Both the position numbers and the translations under genes were made by a program. The notes under the pieces were generated by a model. That model ran no database searches and was not told where the DNA came from. It worked only from the letters and a program-made list of their open reading frames with translations. Of a stretch of DNA of 64,000 bases, positions 34,504 to 44,026 are shown one piece after another. The DNA is from Azospirillum sp. TSA2s (GTDB taxonomy: Bacteria; Pseudomonadota; Alphaproteobacteria; Azospirillales; Azospirillaceae), in contig NZ_CP039650.1 of assembly GCF_004923315.1 (NCBI RefSeq), positions 744,001 through 808,000 on the forward strand, written 5' to 3'. Every line of letters begins with the position of its first letter. Position 1 is the stretch's first letter.

Positions 34504-35072
34504 CAGACTGATCCCCCTGAGGCCTTCATGGCGAGTTGCAATTTGTTCAGCTTCGTGCGCACCGAGGTATCGACCATGCGCGAGCCGAACTTAACGATCA
34601 TGCCGCCGATCAGCTCCGGATCGACGGAGGTGTTCACCAACACCTTGGAACCGATGGACGCCTTGAGCGCGTCGATGACGGCGTCGCGCTGGGCGTCGTT
34701 CAGCGGCTGGGCCGTCGTGACCTGCGCCGTGACCTCGCCGCGGCGCCGGGCCAGCTCGGCCAGGAAGCCTTCGATCATCCCGTCGATCGAGAACAGGCGG
34801 CGATTGGCCGCCACCAGCCCGATGAAGCGCTTGGTCAGATCGGACACGCCGGCGCTGTCCAGGACAGCGGCCATGGCCTTGCCCTGATCGGCGCGGCTGA
34901 TGACGGGGCTGCGGACGAGGCGACGGAGGTCAGCGCTCTCGGCCAGGATCTGCTTCAGCGTGGCCAGATCGCTCGCGACCGTGTCCAACGCCTGATTTTC
35001 GTCCGCAAGCTCGAACAGCGCGGTGGAGTAACGCGCGGCGAGTTCGGATACGCCTGTTCCTTCGGATGCCAC
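34503..35072 (-). CDS. atpH: ATP synthase F1 delta subunit
   Basis: A 189-residue stator subunit that ties the F1 head to the b subunits. The N-terminal helical bundle (SELAARYSTALFELADENQA) and the C-terminal signature (TSVDPELIGGMIVKFGSRMV, DTSVRTKLNKLQLAM) are intact. It is the first gene of atpHAGDC. The F0 genes (atpIBEF) are not here, which agrees with the split F1/F0 loci of alphaproteobacteria. Confidence 0.95.
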   Translation of the reverse strand: MASEGTGVSELAARYSTALFELADENQALDTVASDLATLKQILAESADLRRLVRSPVISRADQGKAMAAVLDSAGVSDLTKRFIGLVAANRRLFSIDGMIEGFLAELARRRGEVTAQVTTAQPLNDAQRDAVIDALKASIGSKVLVNTSVDPELIGGMIVKFGSRMVDTSVRTKLNKLQLAMKASGGSV

Positions 35073-35457
35073 CTGATCCCTCGAATTGAGTTCGGTAGAC
35101 GGTGAATTCGGCGGCCTTATAGGGTGTCAACCCGAGGCACAAACACCCCGGCCGCGAAAGCGAGCGGTCCAATATCACAGGAATCGCCACCACGCAACGG
35201 GGTCTGGACAATTTGGCTGCGGCGTTTTGAGCAACTGCGGAATCATTGGTCGCAACTGCGTTCGCCGAGGACTCGGGCAACGCTCGACTGGTCATACCGG
35301 CTGTGACTTCGATGTGGCCCTATTCCCGGTTTAATTCAAGGTTAACCAATCTGATCCACGGTCGGCCGTAACCGTGCGGGCGGCCGATCCGACCTTGGGA
35401 TTCCTGTCGTTTTGCCCCGCCGCAGCCGGTCCCGAGAGACCAGAGGCCTTATCCGCC
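35073..35457. promoter_or_regulatory. Divergent promoter region of the atp operon
   Basis: 385 bp without a gene. On the - strand TTGACA (35130-35125) and, close by, TATAAG (35121-35116) are visible, but neither has a well-spaced partner, so the atpH promoter cannot be fixed. 35215-35350 is moderately AT-rich and probably serves the + strand gene. No hairpin terminator seen. Confidence 0.4.
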
Positions 35458-35841
35458 ATGACCATCCTGCCGACGACCGACACCCCTGCGGACACCGACG
35501 CCGGCGCCGGCTCCCGGCTGGAGGAGCGCGCGCCCAACGTCATCCAGTTCAGCCGCGCCCGCTTTACCCCGGACGACCTGGACGCCTTCGCCGCCGTGGC
35601 CGAACCGAAGATTCGCGACGGGCATTGGGTCGGCGTGCTTCGCGAGTCGGGGCGCACCCACGACCGGCTTCTGGTGCTGCTGCCGGAGGTCGACCGCCCG
35701 GTCTTCCGTTTCGAACGCGACGCCAAGGGCCGCTACAGCCTGTCCTTCCACGACCGCTCGGGCTGGTACGGCATCGGGGCCGGTGACAACGCCGCCGAAT
35801 GCCTGTCGATCTGGCGCCCGCGCCGGCCGCGGTCGCCCTGA
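35458..35841 (+). CDS. Hypothetical protein (127 aa)
   Basis: A 127-residue soluble protein. After an acidic, disordered ~25-residue lead comes NVIQFSRARFTPDDLDAFAA, a WVGVLRESGRTHDRLLVLLP strand-rich segment and RFERDAKGRYSLSFHDRSGW with a YGIGAG ending. No transmembrane segment or catalytic motif. I do not recognise the family. Start at the ATG of MTILPTTD; an in-frame ATG at 35374 has no better SD. It is a solo transcript between the atp operon and a convergent Cache gene. Confidence 0.6.
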   Translation: MTILPTTDTPADTDAGAGSRLEERAPNVIQFSRARFTPDDLDAFAAVAEPKIRDGHWVGVLRESGRTHDRLLVLLPEVDRPVFRFERDAKGRYSLSFHDRSGWYGIGAGDNAAECLSIWRPRRPRSP

Positions 35842-35938
35842 CCTTCCTCGGATTTGGCCCCGTGGGTTTGGCCGCTGCAATTTTCACCATGTAAAAAAGC
35901 GACCTGCGGCATCCCGCCGCAGCAGTTTCATAAAAGCC

Positions 35939-36454
35939 TCAACGATAGACGCCGACCGCCAGCATGTAGGGCTTGCCGTTCAGAACCAGACGGCGGGCGT
36001 GCATCGTCTTGCGCGCGACTTGGCCCGTAAGCGGGTCGATCCATTGATAGGTGACGTCGGTGCGGCCGGCGCGCGCCACCCCGTCCAGCGCCTCGCGGAT
36101 GAAGGGCTTGCCGTCGACGTCGCGCAGCTCCTTCAGGTTCGACCCGTTCAGCGTCGCGGTCCAGCCATGGGCGACCATCACGCCGGTGTCGTCCAGCAGC
36201 ATCGGGTAGAGGTCGCGGTCGGTGAAAGCGCTATCATGGGCGACAAAGGCTTCGGCCGCCGCGTCCGGACCGATCCGCTCCAGCAGCTGCTCGGCGCGGT
36301 CGATCATGATCAGCGCTTCGGCATCGGTGCCGCGGGTGCGGGCCGGGGCGCCGGCGGCGAAGGCGATGACCACCAGCAGCAGAAGAACCGGCAGCACGGT
36401 CAGCAGGGTTTGCCGCTGAACACGCAGACGAAGCTTGGAGATCATGCCGACCAT
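35939..36454 (-). CDS. Exported single-Cache sensor-domain protein
   Basis: About 171 residues: a membrane anchor/signal (LLTVLPVLLLLVVIAFAAGA) followed by a Cache-type ligand-binding domain. That domain shows DAAAEAFVAHDSAFTDRDLY, PMLLDDTGVMVAHGWTATLN, the typical NLKELRDVDGKPFIREALDG and YQWIDPLTGQVARKTMHARR ending in YMLAVGVYR. This is a stand-alone periplasmic sensor without kinase or receptor domain, like single-Cache proteins that often sit near chemoreceptors; a chemoreceptor gene lies 5 kb away. The start is uncertain: ATGs at 36454 and 36445 are both weak by SD, and the frame is open to 36574. Confidence 0.75.
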   Translation of the reverse strand: MVGMISKLRLRVQRQTLLTVLPVLLLLVVIAFAAGAPARTRGTDAEALIMIDRAEQLLERIGPDAAAEAFVAHDSAFTDRDLYPMLLDDTGVMVAHGWTATLNGSNLKELRDVDGKPFIREALDGVARAGRTDVTYQWIDPLTGQVARKTMHARRLVLNGKPYMLAVGVYR

Positions 36455-36641
36455 CAGCCTGAACCTGTGCCTGTGACGTTTGGGTCCGGGAAGGAAGTTT
36501 GGATTCGGAACCATCCCGACCGTGGTAATACCATGCTCCACGCCGCGCAATGGACCAAACGTCACAGGTGCCATGTCGAACCCCTGCCGCGACCGGATCG
36601 TGTCAATTCGCCGCAGCCTGCCCTGCCGACGCTAACGCCCC

Positions 36642-38948
36642 TTAAAGGAAGCTATAGGGGTCGACATCGATCTGCACCCGGATGGCCGGCGGGATCTCCA
36701 CCCTGTCCAGCCACTCCGCGATCAGCGGCTGCACCTGGGTGCTGCGCGGCGCCTTCAGCAGCAGGCGGCGGCGGTGCCGTCCGCGCAGCAGGGCCAGCGG
36801 CGCCGGGGCCGGCCCCAATATATGGACCGAGTCGCTGCGCGGTGCGGCCCGGCCCAGCGCCATCGCCACCCGCTCCACCAGCGTCGGATCCTCGCCGGAC
36901 ACGATCAGCGCCGCCAGCCGGCCGAAGGGCGGCATGCCGGCCTCCAGCCGCATCTCGGCCTCCAGCTGATAGAAGCCGTCGCGGTCGCCGGCGGCCAGCG
37001 CCTGCATCACCGGATGTTCGGGCATGAAGGTCTGCAGCATCACCCGCCCCGGCCGCTCGCCGCGCCCGGCGCGCCCGGCAACCTGATGCAGCAGCTGATA
37101 GGTGCGCTCCGCCGCCCGCAGGTCGCCGCCGTTCAGCCCCAGGTCGGCATCGACCACCCCCACCAGCGTCAGCATCGGAAAATGGTGGCCCTTCGCCATC
37201 ACCTGGGTGCCGATGATGATGTCCAGCTCGTGCCGGCCGATGCTCTCGACCATCTCCTGGATGGCGCGCGGGCCGTGCAGGGTGTCGGACGCCATGATGG
37301 CGGCGCGGGCGTCGGGGAACAGCTCCGCCACCTCCTCGGCGATGCGTTCCACGCCGGGACCGCAGGCGGCCATCGTCCCCTCCTCCCCGCATTCCGGGCA
37401 GGCGTGGGGCAAGGGCTGCTGCAGGCCGCAATGGTGGCATTGCAGCTTGCGGGCGAGCCGGTGTTCGACCAGCCACGCCGTGCAGTTCGGGCATTGCATG
37501 CGGTGGCCGCAGGCGCGGCACAGGGTCAGCGGGGCATAGCCGCGGCGGTTCAGGAACAGCATCGCCTGCTCGCCCGCCGCCAGCGTGTCGGTCAGCGCCT
37601 TGCGCAGGCTGGGCGCCAGCCAGTGCCGGGCGGGAGGACGGTCGCGCCGCAGGTCGATCAGCTCGACGTCGGGCAGCACCGCACCGCCATGGCGGGCCGG
37701 CAGCTCGATACGCGCATAGCGGTGGCTGTCGGCATTCACCTTGGTCTCCAGCGACGGCGTGGCGGAGACCAGCACGATGGGCAAGCCGCCCAGATGCGCC
37801 CGCGCCACCGCCATGTCGCGGGCGTGGTAGATCGCCCCCTCCTCCTGCTTGTAGGCGGAGTCGTGTTCCTCATCGACGATGATGACACCCAGATCCGGGT
37901 AGGGCAGGAACAGCGCCGAACGCGCGCCCACCACCACCGGCACGTCGCCCTTGGACACCGCGCGCCAGGTGTCGCGGCGCTGCCCCCCGGTCAGCTCCGA
38001 ATGCCATTCTGCCGGCGGCGCGCCGAAGCGGCGGGCGAAGCGGTCGAGCCACTGTGCCGACAGCGCGATCTCCGGCAGCAGCACCAGCGCCTGTTTGCCC
38101 TGTTCCAGCGCTGCCGAGATCGCCTCGTAATAGACCTCCGTCTTGCCCGACCCGGTGACGCCGTCGAGCAGCACGGTGGAATAGCTGCCGGATGCCACCC
38201 GGGCGCGCAGATCGTCGGCTGCCGCCCGCTGGTCGGCCGACAGGCTGGGTCCAGGCCGGCGCCAGTCGGGCCGGCCGAGCCGGGTCGGCTGCAGCATCAC
38301 CGGCTCCAAAAGCCCGGCCTCGGCCAGCCCGCGCACCACCGTCACGCCGCAGCCGGCCTCCTCCGCCAGCTCCGCCGGGGTGCGGGGAGGCCCATCTTCC
38401 AGCAGCGCCAGGATGCGCTTGCGCGGGTCGGTCATCTTGAAGCCGGGGGGCGGCTCCGCCCCCTGCTTGCGCAGATAGGCCAGCATCGGCTTGGGCGGCT
38501 CCAGCGCCGCCGGCACGCTGACCGCCATGCGCAGGACGAAGCCCGGCGGCGTCATGGTGTAGGCGGCGACCCATTCGACGAAGCGGCGGCCGACCTCGGT
38601 CATCGGCGGCACGTCGAACCGCCGCACCACCGGCTTCAGCCGGCCGGACTCCAGCGTCCCGGCGCCGGGGCCCCAGACGACGCCGATCACCCGGCGCGGG
38701 CCCAGCGGCACCTCGACGAAATGGCCGGGGACCAGCTCCATGCCGTCCGGCACGCGGTAGTCGTAAGCCTCGCGCAGCGGCAGCGGCAGCAGGACGGCGA
38801 CTCGGCGGTCCGACCCGCGAGGCTGCGGCTTCGTCGGGGAATCGGTGGTTTCACGCACCAAATCGCCTTCGGGCTGCCCCGTTTCGGGCGTGTCCCCAAG
38901 AAGATCCCCCTGGAAGCCCGGGGCGGAACTGGCGGAAGTCGAACGCAT
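36642..38948 (-). CDS. priA: Primosomal protein N' (replication restart helicase)
   Basis: A 768-residue DNA helicase that reloads the replisome at collapsed forks. The 3'-DNA-binding domain (DYRVPDGMELVPGHFVEVPL), Walker A (GVTGSGKTEVYYEA), DEEH (VDEEHDSAYKQEE), the eight-Cys zinc domain (LCRACGHRMQCPNC, LQCHHCGLQQPLPHACPECG) and helicase motifs V/VI (IIGTQVMAKGHHFPMLTLVG, HQVAGRAGRG) are in order. The first ~45 residues are Ser/Pro/Gly-rich, so the true start may be internal. It is divergent from fsa. Confidence 0.95.
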   Translation of the reverse strand: MRSTSASSAPGFQGDLLGDTPETGQPEGDLVRETTDSPTKPQPRGSDRRVAVLLPLPLREAYDYRVPDGMELVPGHFVEVPLGPRRVIGVVWGPGAGTLESGRLKPVVRRFDVPPMTEVGRRFVEWVAAYTMTPPGFVLRMAVSVPAALEPPKPMLAYLRKQGAEPPPGFKMTDPRKRILALLEDGPPRTPAELAEEAGCGVTVVRGLAEAGLLEPVMLQPTRLGRPDWRRPGPSLSADQRAAADDLRARVASGSYSTVLLDGVTGSGKTEVYYEAISAALEQGKQALVLLPEIALSAQWLDRFARRFGAPPAEWHSELTGGQRRDTWRAVSKGDVPVVVGARSALFLPYPDLGVIIVDEEHDSAYKQEEGAIYHARDMAVARAHLGGLPIVLVSATPSLETKVNADSHRYARIELPARHGGAVLPDVELIDLRRDRPPARHWLAPSLRKALTDTLAAGEQAMLFLNRRGYAPLTLCRACGHRMQCPNCTAWLVEHRLARKLQCHHCGLQQPLPHACPECGEEGTMAACGPGVERIAEEVAELFPDARAAIMASDTLHGPRAIQEMVESIGRHELDIIIGTQVMAKGHHFPMLTLVGVVDADLGLNGGDLRAAERTYQLLHQVAGRAGRGERPGRVMLQTFMPEHPVMQALAAGDRDGFYQLEAEMRLEAGMPPFGRLAALIVSGEDPTLVERVAMALGRAAPRSDSVHILGPAPAPLALLRGRHRRRLLLKAPRSTQVQPLIAEWLDRVEIPPAIRVQIDVDPYSFL

Positions 38949-39053
38949 CGGCTAGAGTGGCCTCATGTCCCGGGCACCGGGCGGGACGGCGCGTCGGTCA
39001 GCTTTCCGGCGCGGCCGGTTCCGGTCAACATCAGCAAGCATGGACCCTTCGTC

Positions 39054-39710
39054 ATGAAGTTCTTCGTCGACACCGCCGACATTGCCGAGATCCGCGATCT
39101 GGCCGATACCGGTCTGCTGGACGGTGTTACCACCAACCCCTCCCTGATCGCCAAGTCCGGCCGTCAATTCCTCGACCTCGTGGCCGAGATTTGCGACGTC
39201 GTCAACGGTCCGGTCAGCGCCGAGGTGGCGTCCACCGACTTCGAGACCATGCTCGCCGAAGCCCACAAGATCGCCAAGATCTCCCACCGCGTCGCGGTGA
39301 AGGTGCCGCTGACCCCGGCCGGCCTGAAGGTCTGCAAGATCATCTCGTCCGAAGGCACGATGGTCAACGTCACGCTGTGCTTCTCCCCCGCCCAGGCGAT
39401 CCTGGCGGCCAAGGCCGGCGCCAGCTTCGTGTCGCCCTTCGTCGGCCGCCTGGACGACATCGGCCAGGATGGTATGGGCATCATCAAGGACATCTGCGAG
39501 ATCTATAACAATTACGACGCCTTCAAGACCGAGGTGCTGGTCGCCTCGATCCGCAACCCGATGCACATCGTCAAGGCCGCCCGTCTGGGCGCCCATGTCG
39601 TGACCGCGCCGGCGTCGGTGCTGAAGCAGCTGTTCAACCACCCGCTGACCGACAAGGGTCTCTCCCAGTTCGTCGATGACTGGAAGAAGACCGGCCAGTC
39701 GATCCTGTAA
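39054..39710 (+). CDS. fsa: Transaldolase-like fructose-6-phosphate aldolase
   Basis: A 218-residue small transaldolase (TalC/FSA subfamily) with a TIM barrel. Seen are MKFFVDTADIAEIRDLADTG, the DGVTTNPSLIAKSG loop, the Schiff-base lysine in RVAVKVPLTPAGLKVC, and FSPAQAILAAKAGASFVSPF ending in GRLDD. It moves dihydroxyacetone units between sugar phosphates in the pentose phosphate pathway or cleaves fructose 6-phosphate. It stands immediately upstream (17 bp) of the DUF484 gene and diverges from priA. Confidence 0.93.
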   Translation: MKFFVDTADIAEIRDLADTGLLDGVTTNPSLIAKSGRQFLDLVAEICDVVNGPVSAEVASTDFETMLAEAHKIAKISHRVAVKVPLTPAGLKVCKIISSEGTMVNVTLCFSPAQAILAAKAGASFVSPFVGRLDDIGQDGMGIIKDICEIYNNYDAFKTEVLVASIRNPMHIVKAARLGAHVVTAPASVLKQLFNHPLTDKGLSQFVDDWKKTGQSIL

Positions 39711-39727
39711 GGCGGGCCGGAGCGATC

Positions 39728-40450
39728 ATGGCCGACAGGGGCCGCGAACCGGGCCACCCCCCGCGCCAGGCGTCGACGCTCTCTTCGGAGGATGTTCGCG
39801 CCTATCTGCGGACCCACCCGGACTTCCTGGCCCAGAACGCCGATCTGGTCCACCACCTGACCCCGCCGTCGGTCGACCGCGGGCGTGGGGTGGTGGACCT
39901 CCAGGCCTTCATGGTCGACCGGCTGCGCGCCGAGGTCCGCACCCTCAAGGACCAGCAGCGCGAGCTGATCGGCACCAGCCGGGCCAACCTGAACAGCCAG
40001 AACCGCATCCATGCCGCGGTCCTGTTCCTGCTCGACGCCCAGAGCTTCGAGCAGCTGATCCAGACCATCACCACCGACCTCGCGGTCCTGCTCGACCTCG
40101 ACGTCGCCTGTCTGGTCATCGAATCCAACGGCAGCGACATTCCCCACGTCCACCGCTCCGGCGTGCGGGTGGTGGAGCCGGGCGCCATCGCCGACCGGCT
40201 GGGCCGCGCCGACGTGGTGCTGAACACCGACATCCAGGGCGATCCCGAGATCTACGGCCCCGGCGCCGGCCTCGTCCGGTCGGAGGCGCTGATCCGCATC
40301 CAGGTTTCCAGCGAGACGCCCGACGGCCTGCTGGCCTTCGGCAGCCGCGAGCCGGACACCTTCCACACCGGCCAGGGCACCGAACTGGTCGGCTTCCTCG
40401 CCCGCGTGATCGAACGGGTGATCCGCGGCTGGCTGGAGCTGCCGGCGTGA
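39728..40450 (+). CDS. DUF484 family protein
   Basis: A 240-residue soluble protein: an N-terminal helix with DVRAYLRTHPDFLAQNADLV (the DUF484 hallmark F....P.L....), a coiled-coil segment (VDRLRAEVRTLKDQQRELIG), then a GAF-like domain with DVACLVIESNGSDIPHVHRS. It ends in LLAFGSREPDTFHTGQGTEL, VGFLARVIERVIRGWLELP. DUF484 genes sit before xerC across proteobacteria, but no biochemical role is established. The stop overlaps the GTG start of xerC (GTGA). Confidence 0.88.
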   Translation: MADRGREPGHPPRQASTLSSEDVRAYLRTHPDFLAQNADLVHHLTPPSVDRGRGVVDLQAFMVDRLRAEVRTLKDQQRELIGTSRANLNSQNRIHAAVLFLLDAQSFEQLIQTITTDLAVLLDLDVACLVIESNGSDIPHVHRSGVRVVEPGAIADRLGRADVVLNTDIQGDPEIYGPGAGLVRSEALIRIQVSSETPDGLLAFGSREPDTFHTGQGTELVGFLARVIERVIRGWLELPA

Positions 40451-41412
40451 CCGAACCTGTTCCCATTGCTCCAAGTTTGGGGTTTTCCGCCAAGCCCGAC
40501 GTTCAGGACGTGCTGGCCCACTGGCGGCGCTGGATGGAGAGCGAGAAGGCGGTGTCCCGCCACACCCTGTCGGCCTACACCGCCGACGTGGGGGAGTTCC
40601 TGCGCTTCCTCACCGAATTCCGCGGCGGATCGCCGCCCTCGCTGAACGACCTGGGCGACCTGAAGGCGGCGGATTTCCGCGCCTGGATGTCCCGGCTGGC
40701 GATGGACGGTCTGGTCGGGGCCAGCCGGGCGCGCAAGCTGGCGGCGGTGCGCAACCTGTTCCGCTGGATGGACCGCAGCGGCCGGCTGCACAATCCGGCC
40801 GTCGCCACCCTCGCCACGCCGAAGGTCAAGCGCCCCGCCCCGCGCCCGCTGACGGAGATCGATGCCGACCGCCTGCTGGAGGAGGCCGAGCGCGATCGCG
40901 ACGAGCCCTGGATCGGCAAGCGTGACCGCGCCCTGTTCACCCTGCTCTACGGCTGCGGCCTGCGCATTTCCGAAGCGCTGGGTCTGGCCCGAAAGGACGC
41001 GCCGCTGACCGACACGCTGCGCGTCACCGGCAAGGGGCGCAAGGACCGCATGATCCCGGTCCTGCCGGCGGTGACGGAGGCGGTGCGCGCCTATATCGAA
41101 TCGTGCCCCTTCACGCTTGCCCCCGACGGCCCGCTGTTCGTCGGCACCCGCGGCGGCCGGCTGAACGCCAGCGTCGCCCAGCACCAGATGCAGAAGCTGC
41201 GCGCCCTGATGGGCATGCCCGACAGCGCCACGCCGCACGCCCTGCGACACAGTTTCGCGACCCATCTTTTGGCGGACGGCGGCGACCTGCGCGCCATCCA
41301 GGACCTGCTCGGCCACGCCTCGCTCTCCACAACCCAGCGTTACACGGACGTCGAGAACGAGCAGCTGATGAACGTGTACCGCAACGCCCATCCTCGGGCG
41401 CGCAAGGGCTGA
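40447..41412 (+). CDS. xerC: Tyrosine recombinase XerC
   Basis: A 321-residue site-specific recombinase. The N-terminal SAM-like core-binding domain (VLAHWRRWMESEKAVSRHTL) is followed by the catalytic domain: Arg in CGLRISEALGLARKD, Lys in TGKGRKDRMIPV, HxxR in HALRHSFATHLL, second His in LLGHASLSTTQRYT and the nucleophile Tyr at the end of that segment. Together with XerD it resolves chromosome dimers at dif. The GTG start overlaps the DUF484 stop by four bases. This host-type housekeeping gene should not be read as an integrase of the phage or island. Confidence 0.92.
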   Translation: MTEPVPIAPSLGFSAKPDVQDVLAHWRRWMESEKAVSRHTLSAYTADVGEFLRFLTEFRGGSPPSLNDLGDLKAADFRAWMSRLAMDGLVGASRARKLAAVRNLFRWMDRSGRLHNPAVATLATPKVKRPAPRPLTEIDADRLLEEAERDRDEPWIGKRDRALFTLLYGCGLRISEALGLARKDAPLTDTLRVTGKGRKDRMIPVLPAVTEAVRAYIESCPFTLAPDGPLFVGTRGGRLNASVAQHQMQKLRALMGMPDSATPHALRHSFATHLLADGGDLRAIQDLLGHASLSTTQRYTDVENEQLMNVYRNAHPRARKG

Positions 41413-41720
41413 TCGGGACCGGTCTCCACAATCGAGCCAAGCATACCGGGATATTCACGCCGATCCCCGTCGCAAATGTCGGCGGAGCCTTCGCGCATTG
41501 AATGCAATCTCGCAACAATCTGTCTGTCGGTGGGAAATGAAAATACATTTCCGGATTTTCCCATGAACGTCAGAATCAGTCGCAAATAGTGAAGCAATGC
41601 CGCGCAACCGTAATACTTTCGCATCAAAGGCCATATTCTAACCCTTATCCAGGCTTCACCATTCGTTAAGGGGCGAATTCCACAGTGCCTTCAGCGTGTG
41701 ATTCATGCTGGGGAAACACC
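41413..41720. promoter_or_regulatory. Intergenic region upstream of the chemoreceptor gene
   Basis: About 308 bp without a gene, noticeably AT-richer than its surroundings from 41500 to 41680 (for example GGAAATGAAAATACATTTCC at 41533-41552, an imperfect GGAAATG/CATTTCC dyad). It probably contains the promoter of the chemoreceptor; no boxes could be fixed with confidence. Confidence 0.4.
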
Positions 41721-43901
41721 ATGCAAATAAGATCAATCCAATCGAAGATCGCGATGCTGTCGGGCTTGTGCCTGGCAGGCACCGTCGCCGTGCTCGTCGG
41801 CTTCGCCGTCCTGTCGACGCGCTCCAGCAACGAGTTCGTGACCGGCAACGTCGAACGGATCATCGAAAGCAAGACGACGGAATCCCTGCAGAATCTCGCG
41901 GCCACCCAGGCCGGCCTGCTGCGGTCGGAATTCGACACCGCGCTGAACGCCGCGCGGACGATGGCCAGCAGCTTCGCCAGCCTCGCCGACGACGGGGCGC
42001 CCGGCCACGTCCTGCCGGAAAAGCGGCGCGAGGCCTTCAACGGCGTTCTGCTGTCGGTTCTGAAAAACAACCCGCTGTTCAACGGCACCTATTCGGCGTG
42101 GGAGCCCGACGCGCTCGACGGCCGGGACGAGGAGTTCCGCAACCGCCGCGAAGCCGGCACCGACGCCACCGGTCGTTTCATCCCCTATTGGAACCGCGAC
42201 CAGAACGGCCGCATCGCCATGCAGTCGTTGGTCGAGTATGACAGCCGCGACCGGCATCCCAACGGCGTGATGAAGGGCGGCTGGTACATCGGCCCGCAGG
42301 AGAACGGACGCGAAAGCGTGCTCGACCCCCTGCCCTACATCGTGCAGGGCAAGCAGGTGTTCCTGGCGACCCTGTCGGTGCCTGTGGTCATCGGCGGCAA
42401 GTTCCGCGGCGTGGCCGGCGCCGACTTCAACCTCGATTTCGTGCAGCAACTGTCGACCAAGGTCAGCGCCGCCGTCTTCAACGGCCGCAGCCAGGTGGTC
42501 ATCATCAGCAACATGGGCCTGATCGTCGCCCACAGCGCGCGGCCCGACCTGATCGGCCAGTCGATTTCCACCTTCGATGCCTCGTGGCAGAGCGATCTGA
42601 CCAGTGTCCAGACCGGCAAGCCGCATGTCGACATCGAAGCCTCCACCAACATGCTGCGTGCATTCGCTCCCATCACGCTCGGCAACACCGAAAAGCCGTG
42701 GGCCGTGCTGGTCCAGGTGCCGAAGGACATCGTGCTGGCCGACAGCATGGCCCTGGCCTCGGAGCTGGGCGAGCGGGCCAACTCCAGCATCCTGTGGCAG
42801 GTCACCGTCGGCGCCCTGGTCGCCCTTGGCGCGGTCGCGGTGATGTGGGTGGTCGCCGGCGGCATCGCCCGGCCGATCCGCGCCAGCGTCGCCTTCGCCG
42901 AAGGCATCGCCGCCGGCCGCTTCGACCAGACGCTGGACATCCGGCAGGCCGACGAGGTCGGCGCCCTTGCCGACGCCCTGCGCAAGATGCTGGCCGACCT
43001 GAAGCGGATGATCGACCAGCGGGCCGAGGATCAGGCCAAGGCCGACGCCGAACGCCGCAAGGCCATGCTGCAGTTGGCCGACACTCTGGAAGCCCAGGTG
43101 ATGAATGTGGTGGACGGCGTCGACCGCGCCGCCCAGTCGATGACCGGCACCGCCCAGACCATGACCGCCACCGCGACCCAGACCAGCCAGCAGGCCGGCG
43201 TGGTCGCCAACGCCTCGCAGGATGCCAGCAGCAACGTGCAGACCGTCGCCAGCGCGACCGAGCAGCTGTCCTCCTCGATCCAGGAGATCGGCGAGCGGGT
43301 CAACCGCTCCGCCCAGATCGCCCGCGAGGCGGTGGAGGCGGCACAGCAGGCCAACGGGCAGGTGCTCAGCCTGACCGAGGCGGCGGAGAAGATCGGCACC
43401 GTGGTGCAGCTGATCCAGGACATCGCCAGCCAGACCAACCTGCTGGCCCTGAACGCCACCATCGAGGCCGCCCGCGCCGGAGAGGCCGGCAAGGGCTTCG
43501 CCGTGGTGGCACAGGAGGTGAAGAGCCTCGCCAGCCAGACCGCCCGCGCGACGGAGGAGATCGCCGGCCACGTCACCGGCATGCAGCGGGTCACCGACGA
43601 GACCGCAAGCGCCATCAAGGGCATCGGCGGCATCATCGCCCAGATCGACGAGATCTCGACCGCCATCGCCGCCGCGGTGGAGGAACAGGGCTCCGCCACC
43701 GCCGAGATCGCCCGCAACGTCCAGCAGGCCGCCAGCGGCACCCAGGAGGTGACCAGGACAATCGCCGACGTCCGCAGCGCCGCCGTCGAGGCCGGCCATT
43801 CCGCCGAGAGCGTCCTGTCGGTGTCCGGTCAACTCGCCGGCGACGCCGGCCGCCTGCGCACCGCGGTGAACGGCTTCCTGTCGACCATCCGTGCGGCCTG
43901 A
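41721..43901 (+). CDS. Methyl-accepting chemotaxis protein with dCache sensor domain
   Basis: A 726-residue chemoreceptor. TM1 (KIAMLSGLCLAGTVAVLVGF) is at about residues 9-30. A large periplasmic double-Cache region follows to about 350 (SAWEPDALDGRDEEFRNRRE, FIPYWNRDQNGRIAMQSLVE, VLDPLPYIVQGKQVFLATLS, VPVVIGGKFRGVAGADFNLD). TM2 (WQVTVGALVALGAVAVMWVV) leads into a HAMP domain (ARPIRASVAFAEGIAAGRFD) and the signalling domain with the hairpin tip LLALNATIEAARAGEAGKGF AVVAQEVKSLA. No C-terminal CheR/CheB pentapeptide is present. The ligand is not predictable, although the dCache subtype often binds amino acids or amines. GGGGAAAC precedes the ATG. Confidence 0.94.
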   Translation: MQIRSIQSKIAMLSGLCLAGTVAVLVGFAVLSTRSSNEFVTGNVERIIESKTTESLQNLAATQAGLLRSEFDTALNAARTMASSFASLADDGAPGHVLPEKRREAFNGVLLSVLKNNPLFNGTYSAWEPDALDGRDEEFRNRREAGTDATGRFIPYWNRDQNGRIAMQSLVEYDSRDRHPNGVMKGGWYIGPQENGRESVLDPLPYIVQGKQVFLATLSVPVVIGGKFRGVAGADFNLDFVQQLSTKVSAAVFNGRSQVVIISNMGLIVAHSARPDLIGQSISTFDASWQSDLTSVQTGKPHVDIEASTNMLRAFAPITLGNTEKPWAVLVQVPKDIVLADSMALASELGERANSSILWQVTVGALVALGAVAVMWVVAGGIARPIRASVAFAEGIAAGRFDQTLDIRQADEVGALADALRKMLADLKRMIDQRAEDQAKADAERRKAMLQLADTLEAQVMNVVDGVDRAAQSMTGTAQTMTATATQTSQQAGVVANASQDASSNVQTVASATEQLSSSIQEIGERVNRSAQIAREAVEAAQQANGQVLSLTEAAEKIGTVVQLIQDIASQTNLLALNATIEAARAGEAGKGFAVVAQEVKSLASQTARATEEIAGHVTGMQRVTDETASAIKGIGGIIAQIDEISTAIAAAVEEQGSATAEIARNVQQAASGTQEVTRTIADVRSAAVEAGHSAESVLSVSGQLAGDAGRLRTAVNGFLSTIRAA

Positions 43902-44026
43902 CGGGGTTGAACCACGGAAGGCCCCCCGCCGGCCGGCGGGGGAGCCCTTTGCCGCCTACGGCTTCTCCGGATATTGACGCCTCGTCCACCGCTCCCCACA
44001 CTGGAGACCGAAAACCGGAGTCGGAA

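Noticed and set aside
35102..35130. A sigma-70 promoter for atpH using TTGACA at 35130-35125
   Set aside because: No acceptable -10 hexamer stands at 16-18 bases; the nearby TATAAG is only three bases away, so I did not annotate a promoter.
36774..39710. A 978-codon open frame on the + strand
   Set aside because: Only the last 218 codons are real (fsa). The rest is antisense to priA, a clear conserved gene, and reads as His/Gln/Arg-rich shadow sequence typical of high-GC DNA.
40447..41412. xerC as an integrase for the phage module or the AT-rich island
   Set aside because: It is coupled to DUF484 as in many proteobacteria and is a housekeeping XerC; it is not adjacent to the phage module, and no attachment repeats were found.
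41733..43832. A 699-codon open frame on the - strand
   Set aside because: It lies exactly opposite the chemoreceptor gene; the composition is Gly/Asp/His/Leu-rich with no domain.
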